Assembly: GCF_947623445.1 (NCBI RefSeq)
Contig: NC_135240.1
Coordinates: 18,972,001 to 19,036,000 of the forward strand
Length of the DNA: 64,000 nt
Reading direction: 5' to 3'
DNA from: Clavelina lepadiformis
Taxonomy: Eukaryota; Chordata; Ascidiacea; Aplousobranchia; Clavelinidae
Numbering within the stretch: position 1 is the first letter of the stretch; each line of letters starts with the position of its first letter. Shown in pieces: positions 47,652-59,800 of the stretch. The notes beneath the pieces were generated by a model. That model ran no database searches. It saw only the letters and a list, made by a program, of their open reading frames with translations, and was not told where the DNA came from. A program made the position numbers and the translations under genes.

Positions 47652-49895
47652 CAACGATATAAAGAACATGATGGGAAACTACCTCCTCCTCGTTTCTTTC
47701 TTTTTTATGAGAAAAAAAGGTTTTGTTTCGCTCGCGTCACGCATGGTTGCGTACACTTACTCGCTGACACTTCGCCAGTCGTGGCGAAAACTTTTACGCA
47801 TTTGCATGGTTCGTTTGTCGATTACTGAGAAGTGAGGTTGCTGTTTACGTTGTTTTGACGATTCAAACGTGTGTAGCCTATCAGTTGCCCACATGTCGTC
47901 TGCACCAGCACTTACTGCAGAATATTTAATTGAAATCGTTGTCGACGATGAAGAGTGTAGAATCAAGCCTGTATCATCTTCTGCTTTGCAAGCTAATGAT
48001 CTCTTTCAGTAAGTTAAGAATTAAGATAGGCTGAGGCTACAAGCAGAGACCTTTTAAGTATATGGTGCTTATAGCTTTATATGATTTAGAAACTCTCTCT
48101 CACACCAGGAAAATAGAAGGTTGGATGCATTTAATGAGTTTACTTTTGCATGTTACTGGTTAGGTGTAAATACTTTGATGAAAAATTTAAAAGTCAGCGA
48201 GGTTTTGAAGGTCATCAAAAGGTCAAGCATCGTGGTTATTTAGGTAAGTCCTGTTGCCTTAAGGTTTTGTATATTTTTATAAGTTTGCATGTTTAGCAAG
48301 ATAAATTTGTGTGTATGCCAAATACAGGATTTTTCACAAGCTAACATTTTTTAAGGCCTTTCCTCTGAGAAGTGTTCTTGCAAAACAATTAAAAGTATGT
48401 GGGTTGAGGTATGTGAATCACCAGATGATTTGACGACAGAAGCCATTGATTACTTTATGAACATTTTCGCCACCAAACCAAATGGATCTGAGTTGTTGAC
48501 AACGTTTAGTATAGATGGCATATCTAGAATTCTTCATATTTTTGGCCCGAATGCAGATCGATGCAAATCACTTGAAGCCACAAGAAAAATGTTTAATCTT
48601 TTTCTCAGGTATATATTTTTATGATTTAGCTTAACATTTAATGTGATAAGATATTAATGTTGTATTATACTGATATTGAATGGTGTGGTAATATGTTCCA
48701 ACTTTCTGAAATCAATTGCAATAAGTTGGATTGTTTACTCTAGGAAAATACACGCAGAAAATAGAACAGAATTGCCATCAAGTAACCTTACTCCTGATGA
48801 AATTAGTATTCTCGAATATGTTGGAGGATATATTCTGCGTAAACTGAAACGCAATTTTAATTTGTATGTTACACATTTGTACACGTTTCGTCTTTAAATA
48901 AAGGTGGTGAGTCCACCCTGTGTGTAAATTCAAACGCAACAAAATGTTTATGATGTAACAAAGGCTTTGTTTGACTTGAATTGTAGATCATGAAATAATG
49001 CTTGCTATCTAGTTTTGATGGCAGGAGCTAGACGTGTAAACATTCAATTTATTTGCTTATCGCTGTAGTTAAAAGAAAAGCGATTACACGGTTCGAAAGA
49101 GGAATGTCCTGCCGTGTCAAAAATGTTTTAGTTGTCAAAATTGACCCATCGTACGTCGAGTAATTGTACAAATTTTAGTATTGGTTTTGCAAGCGTGGAT
49201 GTGCTTTTTTCCTCGCCTCTCGAATGAGTAGTAAATTCGTTGTTACTTTTTTGTTGAATGGGCGTTTGATAGTCAGTAAGTTGTTCAGGGGGCATTATCG
49301 GAAAAAAGTTTGGGAAACACTGGGTTAGACACTCAAAAATAATTTCAAAAAAAACTGCTTACTCATGATAATGTCTTCTTATACAAAATGCTCCTCACAG
49401 ATTTTCACTTGATCTTTGCTGTACAACTCTTGTATAAACTTGTCCTCTCGGTATGACAAAATTTTTCTTTGTAATACTTCTGCCCATGCTTCTTTTTTTT
49501 AATACAAAATTTTTTGTTTGGTGCACTAAACAAATTGTGCTGAGGTGGACATGGCAACAACATATAGGCCTACGTGGCATTTTTATATTGCAGTCTCAAT
49601 CTGCAAGCATACCTGTAGATATTTAGGTCTAGTTTCATCGAGTTTTAAAAATTTCGCACCATTGTAAACTTCAAAGTTAACCAAATTAAGCTAGGCCTAT
49701 AGGCCCTACTGATATATACGCTTACAAACGTCACCTTACTCTAATCATAGTTCTTTCTCCGTAAGGCTACACTAAGTCCAAGGCTCAATCTAAGTCAAAC
49801 GTGTCAAACGGATGTGTCAGCACTGAAGCGTAAAGAGGGCGAAATAAAAACGGTACTTCCCCTATCAGTTTCTTATCATGTTCTTTATATCGTTG
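47652..49895. mobile_element. Element B: 2.2-kb P-like element with 21-bp TIRs
   Basis: Perfect 21-bp inverted ends starting CAACGATATAAAGAACATGA (47652-47672, 49875-49895), flanked by GTTCCAA at 47645-47651 and at 49896-49902, a 7-bp duplication. It starts CA, as element A and Drosophila P do. It carries only a homologue of element A's accessory gene, no transposase, and has hAT-like debris at 49255-49325 (ends like CCAGTGTTTCCCAAACTTTT on the reverse strand). It begins 152 bp after the target duplication of element A. Confidence 0.88.
47893..48897 (+). CDS. Element B homologue of the accessory gene (truncated?)
   Basis: Exons 47893-48008, 48164-48243, 48356-48608, 48744-48897; GT/AG ends and matching phases give 200 aa. 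The first two introns lie at the same places and phases as in the element A gene. Matching blocks: LIEI near the N-terminus; a finger region CKYF...FEGHQKVKH in which the second Cys is Phe; TTEAIDYFMNIF; FSIDGI; TRKMFNLFLR; LTPDEISILEYVGGYILRKL. It has an extra intron not in element A, and the C-terminal 140 residues present in A are missing; a possible donor (TTTGTATGTT) just after KRNFN could lead to an exon I did not find. Because the finger is incomplete it may not bind DNA. Confidence 0.6.
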
Positions 49896-49902
49896 GTTCC
49901 AA

Positions 49903-50844
49903 CGACAACTTTGCAAAAAGATTGAAAAATGGAAAAAGATTAGAAATATCTGTTCTATTCACTACCATCTTTTGTTGACGGTCCGTAAACATTTTTTAAA
50001 AATCTTTACCGGTCCCCCGGTGAAGAAGGGTTGGGAACCACTGTTTTAGTATACAATATGAGGCGACTTGTAACGGAAAATGGGTATATGGCACCTGAAC
50101 TTGAGAGGTTTACCCACTTCACTACAATAAGTACTTGTTGAAATGTTTATTGCCGGAGATATTATATGAGTCTCATGAGATCGTTGTCTGTTTTTCTCAC
50201 CCTCAGACTTAATTGTTCACCTTAACGGCTTATTGCCTTGTGAAGAAGACGATAAAGTTGTCTATCTTGACACTGAACTGAATCAAGCGACAAGTGACAC
50301 TGAACTTGAATCAAGCGGTACCATTGGAACCACTTGATGGTACCACCACTAATTTCTATAAACAACCCTGATTTCTATATGTTTATAAAGACCAGTGATT
50401 ACAACTGGAACCACGTGGTACTATTCGAAACACTCGATAGAAACAGTATTTTTTAGTATTATCCCTGCTCGGTCCCTGTACGAAAAGAAATGTCTGCTCG
50501 TTTGACTTTGTCAAGCCAGCAGACAGTGTCTGCCAGAAGGTGTTTGCTGGCTTGACTCAGGTGTGCGAAATCTCTGTTGATTGGTTGATCAGCTGTCCAG
50601 GGAACCCATCCCAGGTTCCGTTTTGTTTACCAGCAATAGTATTTATGCAAATATGTCTCCTAATAATTTTTTGATTTCTTGCACTGTATGATGTGTAATA
50701 ATATTAATATAATAGGCTAGCAATACCTTAGAATATAATTTTAGTCTACTTTGAAGGCAGTATCCTATATTGGTTAATTGAGGCAGCTTAGGTTGTTGGG
50801 TGGCTGGGTATAAGTTGCTACTCAGACATATAGGCATACTAGCC
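49903..50844. other. Region upstream of SYNRG with hAT-like ends
   Basis: Near 50015-50045 CCGGTCCCCCGGTG...GGTTGGGAACCACTG is the reverse of a hAT-type CAGTGGTTCCCAACC end. Otherwise no feature; SYNRG promoter elements are not recognisable by eye. Confidence 0.45.
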
Positions 50845-53800
50845 ATGATGAATAAAGATCAAAGTGACCACAACTTTCAAGGAAATAGGTTTAATCCACC
50901 CATTGGCATGAACCCAATGAATTTTCTTCAAAGCCATCCTATTGATCAGGTACAGGTACCGTAGCCTATATGCTATAAAAAAAAAAATTTCCGTAATGCT
51001 TTAGGCCCGCCTAGCTGTATAGTAGCCTATATTAAGGCTATAAGGTTTAACCTATATCGGCTACTAGGCTAGGTTGATTTTAAGGGCCTCTTCTATTTTT
51101 GAACTCTCATATCAGGACAAGTATTGAGAAATTAATATGTCATAATTTTTTTCTAGTGATATTTAAATTCTTGTCATTGACGCTTTCAAGTTGTTAAATA
51201 GAAGTGCAAAAGTAAAATAGATCCAATTTTAATGGATATACGGTATTATCCCATAGTAGAAAGTGTGGTGCACCAATACACCCATATGACCAAACTGCCT
51301 AGCCTAGTTTGGCATAGGCACACTCAATAAATAATTTTATTCATGAACCTGGACTGCAGAGTTTGGCAGTTTACAGTAAGATCTTGGGTGCGCCAAACAA
51401 ATAAAACTGACAAATGTGGTGCACAAGAATGCTCAGATACAATGGAAGTACGTACTTAGTTCACAACTACATAGTACTGTACACAGTTTAACTTATTCCA
51501 TGTTTAAAACAATCAAAAATTGAGTGCACAAAAGTTATGTCCGAGTGATTTAGTTTGAAATAACGCACTTCAAGTGCGGTTCTGAAGCTCATGAAAAACA
51601 GATTTTATTGAGTGCACCTATGCAAAACTCTGCAATCAGATGTGAGCTTTGGCTACCAATTTTATATATATATATACGTATTATATAAGCATTACATAGG
51701 TGTAACGTAAATTTTTGTATTAGATTCATTGACGCATTTATCCAGTGCAATGAATGCAAACTTTCCAGTGCGGTTTTTGTGCAAATTAAATTATTAGATT
51801 AGATTAGCGGTTAGCGAAAAGAATTTTGATTCTAGCACCGTCTTGGTCCACAAGTTTGGATTGGAGTTAAAGAGTCCCATATTTTGTGTGGTGATTTTAA
51901 CCAACTTGATGTATTCGTGTGCAGTGTACAATACACAGCAGTTTTAAATGCAGGGTTTTTATCTCATTTTTTGGCATCCTATTTTATCTGCTGATAAGAG
52001 GAAGGTACAATAGACTCCGCTTATTATAAACACTTTGGGACCAGACCATTTTGGTCAGGTCTGAAACAACTGAAACTGTTATAGTACTATTTCATTAACA
52101 TTTTGCAGGAACATTAAATGAATGTAAATAGATGAAATTAGAATACATGGAACACAATTGCCACTGTCAAGTTGCATAATTGACAGAAAAAATTGAAAAA
52201 AAAACCTGAAAAAGTGGCCATAGTATCCAAATACTGGTCATAGTAAACAGAGAATTTTATATGGTGAAATTCAGACCATACCAAAATGGTTATATTAAAT
52301 GGATTATACTGTAAATAGTATTACATCCAGCGTTTTGCCACCAGCACTTTGTGACATCATAAAAGAAAGATACTGCCAGTCTGACACAAAAAAGCAAAGC
52401 GTTTAGCATTGCTAGCCAGGCAGTTTAGCATTGCTAGTTTTGTATGTATTGATAATTTAATACTTTCATGGCTAAGAATTTACTATAGTGAAAGTTATTT
52501 TGACATCGGTGAAAACGTTGCTCCACTATTATTAAGAAAATCTTGGTTTGTTTTCGGTTATCCTTATTTTGGGTTCCAAATAGATGGTATGATTCTCACC
52601 TCTACTGGAAAGTTGGTTTTATGTGCGAGATTTCTGTGGCTTAGAAAGTTTGCTTATATACCAATTATTTGCCGAACAATTGCCGTTTTGCCCTATATTT
52701 TATATTACAGTCAATCCGAACAACCGGAATCCTGCTATCCGTCATAAAACTGTAGGAAACGGACTTATTCCCATGCATTTTACCCCGCTGTCTGACTTTG
52801 ACACAGAATTTTCGGAAAAGGTGTGCTAAATCAATGGAAAAAAATCCGATAAACTAGATTGTAAAGTGCGGAGCGAAACAAATTGGTTGTAAATGCAAAT
52901 TTTTGTGCGTTTGTTGTAGATGACAAAAAAATTGCCAACCAAAACTCTATATGAATCGGAGAAAAGTAAACAGTTCAAGAAAAATTTATATCTTGATCTA
53001 AAATAATATTTTTGCCCAAAGAAACGATCTGCAAGACAAATACGGCACATTCCTAAAAGATTCTCTTGGAACATAACTGAGATTTTATTAAACCCCACCC
53101 ACATACCAGATTTCAAAAACTTGCAATGTTATTTAATAAACAGGAAACAGAAAAGGTGAATAGAAGAAAAAGAATAATGTGCAAAAGAATATCATATATA
53201 TCGAAATATAAATTTTGAACAGTAATAATAATCTCCAAAGCAAACCCAACATGCATAATTATCTACATAATTATATTTATCATGCTCAATTATCTACACA
53301 CAATAAAAGCAGCAGTCTCACTCCTGGGCTTCTTTACTTGGCTTGAGTGTCAAGTACAGTAGACATACGATCGCAGTTCAACAGTACGGCCTTGTCCACC
53401 CAATTTTTGCGCCCGTGCACATTGATCCTTTTTTAGAAAAATGTAATATTCTCTTGGCTTGCTAGCGTGACATTATATGCAGCATATTTCGAAATGTGTA
53501 GGCTATATTCATTAGCAGTATTGTTTGCGTTTTTAGAGCCAGTATCAACAGCAGTCGATGTTTGTTGGTGGTGTGTCAAACATGTATTCAAGTAATCCAC
53601 AAGCTGTCCTAGGTTCTATGAGCAATCCACATTTATATGCTAATCAAAACACAATGCCAGCTCAGCCCAAGCAGCATCTGGTCCATGAAAAACATGAGAG
53701 ATACAAGTTAGAACAGCAACAAAAGTTTAAAAGTTTTGGTATGCTTTTAATGACCACTATATGTGTTTTATGCTGTCTTCTGTTTTGACATGTTTGAAAA

Positions 53801-56800
53801 ATTTGTGTTATTGCAGGTCAGAATTACAAGCACACTTCTATTGAAAGCATGTTGTCAGACATAGTTGGTTCTTCTAGACAAGAGAAGAAAAAGGTTTTGT
53901 GTTTTATATTGACATACACTTTAATCTAAGTTTTAAATTTATAAAATATAAGTTTTGCAAATGAGAATTATTGCATTTTCTGCAATGCCGTAATTTTTCA
54001 TTATGGCAAACTGCATATGAAAGAAGTCCAACCCCTTGGCACATCTGGCTGGCGAACCCCCTGACCAACAAGTCAGATGACATAAAATTGAGGGATATTT
54101 GTAAATTTTACAAACAGTCTTTTTATTAAATTTTTTTCAAATAAAATCTGATAAGACTAACCAGGTACCAATGTCCAAACTAACTTTTGTTGCTTGTTAT
54201 TAAGCAAAAGATTTGATTGACTATTTTTTTGTCACATGTGACATTACAGAATAGTTTTATTATTTAGCCTTATGTCTGTGTCACACAAAAAGTTAGCCTT
54301 AAATTCGTCTTTCCAATGTTTTTTTTGTTTCTACCCATCATAAATTTTTTACAAACGAAATATTAAAATGAATGTTACATCACATCAAAAAAGTGGCAAA
54401 ATCTCATCAGCTTTTAGGCTATAATTCCTTCAACCATAAAATATTTTAAAAAAGTTTCTCTTCTTTGACTCAGTATCAATGTTGACTTAGTAGTCATCTT
54501 TAATGTTCAATTTTTACCAAGGTTAGTATGATGTTTGTCTCATAGTAGTCTCTTACAGGAATGTTTACAAGCTGAAGATGATTATGGAGATTTTCTGCAA
54601 GCAACACAGCCATCAGTTCCTGTCAATCCACTTCCTCCTGTTACTAATTTGAGCCATAATTTGTATGAATCTCACAGACAAGATAACAGTCATATAGTTG
54701 CCAGCTCTGCAGCAAGTGAATACTAAAATGTTAATTGTAAATTAGATAACTTTTATTTTAACATTTCAAGTGACTTTGTTCCGATTAATGTGGTCATTTT
54801 TACAGGCACTGATTTGCAATCAAAGATGTTGGAGTCACTTGACCTTAATGCCTCTCAGCCAAAATATATGAATTTCAAACCCATGCATACAATAGGAAGT
54901 CGTCATTCCCCAATGAAGTCTTTCCAACCTAGTGCAAAGGCTGCAGATTGGACATCCAAAAATCTAGAGGGTGTTGGTTTTCAAAGCAGTAAGTTGACCT
55001 TCAACAATACTGAAGATCATGTTGCAAATATCTGGTTGTGTTAGTGTAGGTATATGCTGCAATTGATCATTGAAGTGTACCAAACCAAATATTTCATTGT
55101 CAGCTGGTTACATACAAGTTGTTAAAATAACTAAAATAAATAAAGTTTTGTATGTGTTTTAGATGATCAGCAACTCAAGCCAGAAACAAGTAATTCGTTA
55201 GGTTTTTCTAATTTGTCAGCATCTTGGTTGTTGGATGTGGCGCAAGTTCCTTTGCTTTATAAACAGGTAGAAAATTGATGAGATGATGAAGCTTATTATT
55301 TTTATTTGGGCATTGCAATTGTTCTCTACTTTCCTTGTAATGATTCACAAAGTGCCACATGGGCCATTGCTACTTTGTTTCAGTTGTGTTGGAGTAATGA
55401 TTTTGCTTAGACATTTTTCTAATTTTTGATAATGAGATTAGTCTGAAGCATATTGTGTGAGGCATGTGTATAATGTATACTAGTGTATTGAAGTACACTT
55501 CTTATACTTATTACTTTGAAAGGTTTTTGAAGCTTGTGTGACATCAGATGGATTAGTGGATATCATGAAAATTCGCTCAATTTTGTTGTTGTCAAAACTT
55601 TCAAATGAAACTCTTGGGAATTTATGGGCGAAGGCAAATCAGGCTCTGCCTGGGAGGCTGAATCAAAGAGAGTTGTATATACTGCTAGGTCTCATTGCTC
55701 TAGCTCAGGTATAATCTCATAGATAATCTTCACGTGTCATGTATAAGTTAGAATAATAATAACTGGAATAACCAAATTAAAGTTTTGGTTTGCATTTTCA
55801 GAATGGACAACACAATCCCTCAGTAGATTACCTTCTAAATTTAACTTCAGCACCTATTCCTTGTTTGGATAATATGCAAAAAGTCAGTTTATCTTACACT
55901 CAAGAAACACCACTTCAAGAATCAAAATCAAGTGCAGTGACAAACAACACAGAAGACGAGTTTGATGACTTCCAAGATTTTCAATCAGCTCAGTTCTCAG
56001 AATCCTTGCCACCTACCACTAGTATGGCATGCAACAACCTGAAGCTGACTAAATTGGACATTCCGGAAATGTCTATGGGTAATTCTTCAATGGCAGTAGA
56101 AAACACTATATCTAGCAATATCTGCAATGTGCATCCAGTGTTTTCCACTGCTTCAATTGCAGGTAGTAAAGAAAGGCCACTGACTAATAAAACTCATGCT
56201 ATACCTTCTGAAACTTTTTTGTCTGGTCTCAATGTCCAGCAGACATTTAATCAAGTTAATGTGGACAAAACTCAACCTCTATCTTCAAATTTGCTGGGAG
56301 AAGAAGATAAGTATGCAGTTTTTCATGGTATGAATGATTTTGTTCAATCAGTACAAAGTGAAGTGCAGCCAGAAGTGTTACTGCAAAGTGGATTACCTGA
56401 TGTTGATCCTCCAAGCTACACCTCAGTTATAAACAGTCATGGCACATGGCAGGATCCTGTTAAACTGACTGGACAAAATGGTTTCACAGATTTTGTGTCA
56501 TCTTACAAAGCTGATCTTTTTGTATCAAAGTCAGCAGTTAATGATGATAGTGTACCATCAACCACAGCCACAGAAACAACCCTTACTGTAACACAAAGTC
56601 ATGCAAACTCTGATGTCAAAGAAAATCATGACAATTTACCATACTCAGAGAGAAAGACAACAGCAGATATTCAGGGTTTGTTGAAACATGATAGATATGC
56701 TGCAATAATCTCTGAAACTGACAACGTATCTACTCAGTCAGATAACGATTCTGTTAAAAGTCTTCAGTTCACTACAGCATTTCAATCCAACCCAAACCCT

Positions 56801-59800
56801 AATGGATTAACAGATAGTATCAAAATGGACAGTACGTCAATGTCAGTGAAGGGTTCCATCAAAAGCCCTATCCACAATTTGCGAAGTTTGCCTAGTTTCG
56901 AAGATGACTCACCTGGTTATTTTGAGCCACCACCAGATATGGTATTTTTTATATATGTAATTTACTTTATCTGTGTTCAAGCCTGGCAACTTCTGAAATC
57001 TTTTTAGATATGGAATTGAACTACCTGTTGTGCTGTTCGGAATATGTACTAGTAGTACTATATAACTACAAAATTTGTTATTATAATTATATATATATAT
57101 ATATATATCCTGCTTTGTTAGAGTTGACTCTTGGACACATGTAAAACAAACGTGTCTATTTTTTCGTTTTTGTTCAAAGTAATGCAGCGGTATAGCACCA
57201 CTCAAAATTATACGCAACGATAAAGCTGAGTTTAAATTTTTGTGTTACAATAATAGGGTTTAGATTCCTTTGATGAGTTTGATGAATTCCAAGAAGGGAA
57301 ATCGACACTTACCAATTTTGATGTGTTTGCTGATGTAAATCATCTTAAAAGCAAAACAGATCACAAGCAACACATAAAAGTAGATGAAGGTGAAGGTAAA
57401 AAAAACTACTTTGAAATGTAGTTTTACTTCTGAACTGAACTTATCCGTCACGTTTTTTGTACAGGCATTGATAGGATGACAAAGGAGCAACCTGTAAGTG
57501 AAGTTATTTCTAACTTAGATGAGGATTTTAACAGTCATGAATCATTAGAAAAATCGTCTGTTTCGATCAAAGAAACTGGTCCCTCGGATACAAGCATGAT
57601 CTCAATTACCGACAACACAAATGACCTAATACACCAGAAGGATGTCATCGGTAAGTACAGCAATTATTTATTTCTGGTAGTTAAGACTTGAGAAGATTGT
57701 GCCTCAAAACTGAAACCCTTTCAACACTTTGCAATGAGGTCAATAGTTTCACATAAACATTGCCAATTCCAGTTGGCAATGGTATAATTTGTGATAAAAT
57801 AAGTAGGAGAATCGGACAAAATGTATTTGCTCGCTTGTGCTACTTTTTCACAATTGTGTTTACTTTTAAGTATATTTACATATATATCAAAAAAAAACTC
57901 ATTTTTACCTTCAAGGATTTAATCAATGTGTTATGGACACAGTTTTGTTTGTTCTGATGACTGTGGAATATCATGTTGAGTATATTTGCTTAGTTTAGAA
58001 ATGGGTTGTTTGCTTAGCAAACACTTCTTTCTTCAACATTGTTTGAATAAATAGCACAAGGATGAGAACAATTGTGGGATAAGAGCACTCATATTATGAA
58101 GGAGCACAAATTTAATAGTACTCTTTAGCAGTGTGAAGTACATGAAAACTAACTTGGTCCTAGGTATTTTTTGCGTGTACAATAAAGCAGATGTGTATGA
58201 CATTAATTCGACTTACATCAATGCAGCGAAAGTATTATTTTGAAGGTGATTATTTAAGAATGTTGTTGAAAACTGCATTTGTTTTTTATGCTCTGCGTCT
58301 TGTTGCTGTAGTCGTTCAGGTCCTTAAAAAAGAATAATTTCAAATTTTGCTAGTAAATGTTTGATTATCGAAATGTTAAACTTTATATTTAGTATGCTAG
58401 GTATTTATTCCTCCTTATCCTCTGTATTCTTGAATATTCTGTAAGTTAAGTTAGTGCTGTAAATAACATGAAGTTACTGAAAGTGGATTATTACTGGATT
58501 TGTAATAACTAAAACAGTTTATTCAAGTTTCTATATGGAATAAACCGTAGGCATAAAAAAAGTACTATAGGCCTACCTTATTACTGTATATTAGTTTTCA
58601 AGGCTACAGTATTACCAGGGTTTGTATTTAATAAGGATGGACTGATACAAACCCAAATAGATTCGCCAAATATGGCCTGTGTGTAAGATTCGGGCGAAAA
58701 CGGATATTAACAATGGTGAACTCGAATACAAAATTACTTATAAATTTAATGACTTTCCTAAGAAATGATGATCTGGGTTTCTGGCCCAGCTAATATAGAG
58801 TCAACAGTACAACAGTTCTACTGAAGGTTATTTTCCTCTTTCAATCATTTTTAAACATTATTCTTTTCAAACAAAGCAATTTGTTGAGCGATTACGTCAT
58901 GTCACAAGCAAGATTTGGCAACTTTTCGATAAAATTTTACCGTTTCTTTCTGTTATGAATAGATTCGGGGTTCATTCGTGTCGACCTAAGGTGCAAACCC
59001 GAATATTGGCATATTTCTAGTATTTAATACACTTTTCACTACTCACTAGTGCAGTGGTTGTCCTTTTCTAATGTGCAAAAGTGACCAATACCTTAAAAAG
59101 GCTGGATTCATTTGCCTAAGCCAGGGTGAGGGAAACTTTTCTTAGTCAATTCTACATTTCTGTTAGGTTGCAACTATTAAACAGAACATTTCAAAGGTGG
59201 GTTTTTGTTCTTCGTTTTTTTTACTGCACAAAAGTTGCACATGGCCTTCAGGCCACACTTTTGAAACCCTAACCTAACCCTTTACTCTCCATTGCAATTG
59301 ACTAATGTCACAATGATTAGGGAACCAAACCTTGCTGCTGCTTGGGCTGATCCATGTCTGTAATTTAATCACTCTTACAAGAAAGTTTTTAATCTACTTT
59401 GTTGTTAACTATGGAAATTTTTGTTTCATGTCAGTTGTCAGTAAAATGCCATTCTTGTATGCCGGAGAGCTAGGTTTGGCTTTTCTAAAGGCATGATCTT
59501 GGTGAAACATAGCTTAGTTAAATCTTTCCTTGATTACTCATCAGAAATAATTATTATGAGGTAACCTAAGACCAGCACATGCAGTTTTATAAAAGGCATC
59601 ATTATGTTACCTCAAGCTTTAAGGAATGTTTTTGTGATAATATAATCTGTTTAGGTTGTTTGCTTTAATCTTGATAAACTGCAGTCTTCACTTCCGAGAC
59701 TCGTATTCGTTAAGTGAATTATATGCAACAATGCATTGCAAGCAGGGCTTTGGAGCAGGCGTAAATGTTAAATTGCTCCAGCTCCAACTTTGGAGCTCTC

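Noticed and set aside
52409..52747. 112-codon hydrophobic open frame in SYNRG intron 1
   Set aside because: No splice or family support, lies within an intron next to a MITE, and its aromatic-rich composition fits chance reading of AT-rich DNA.
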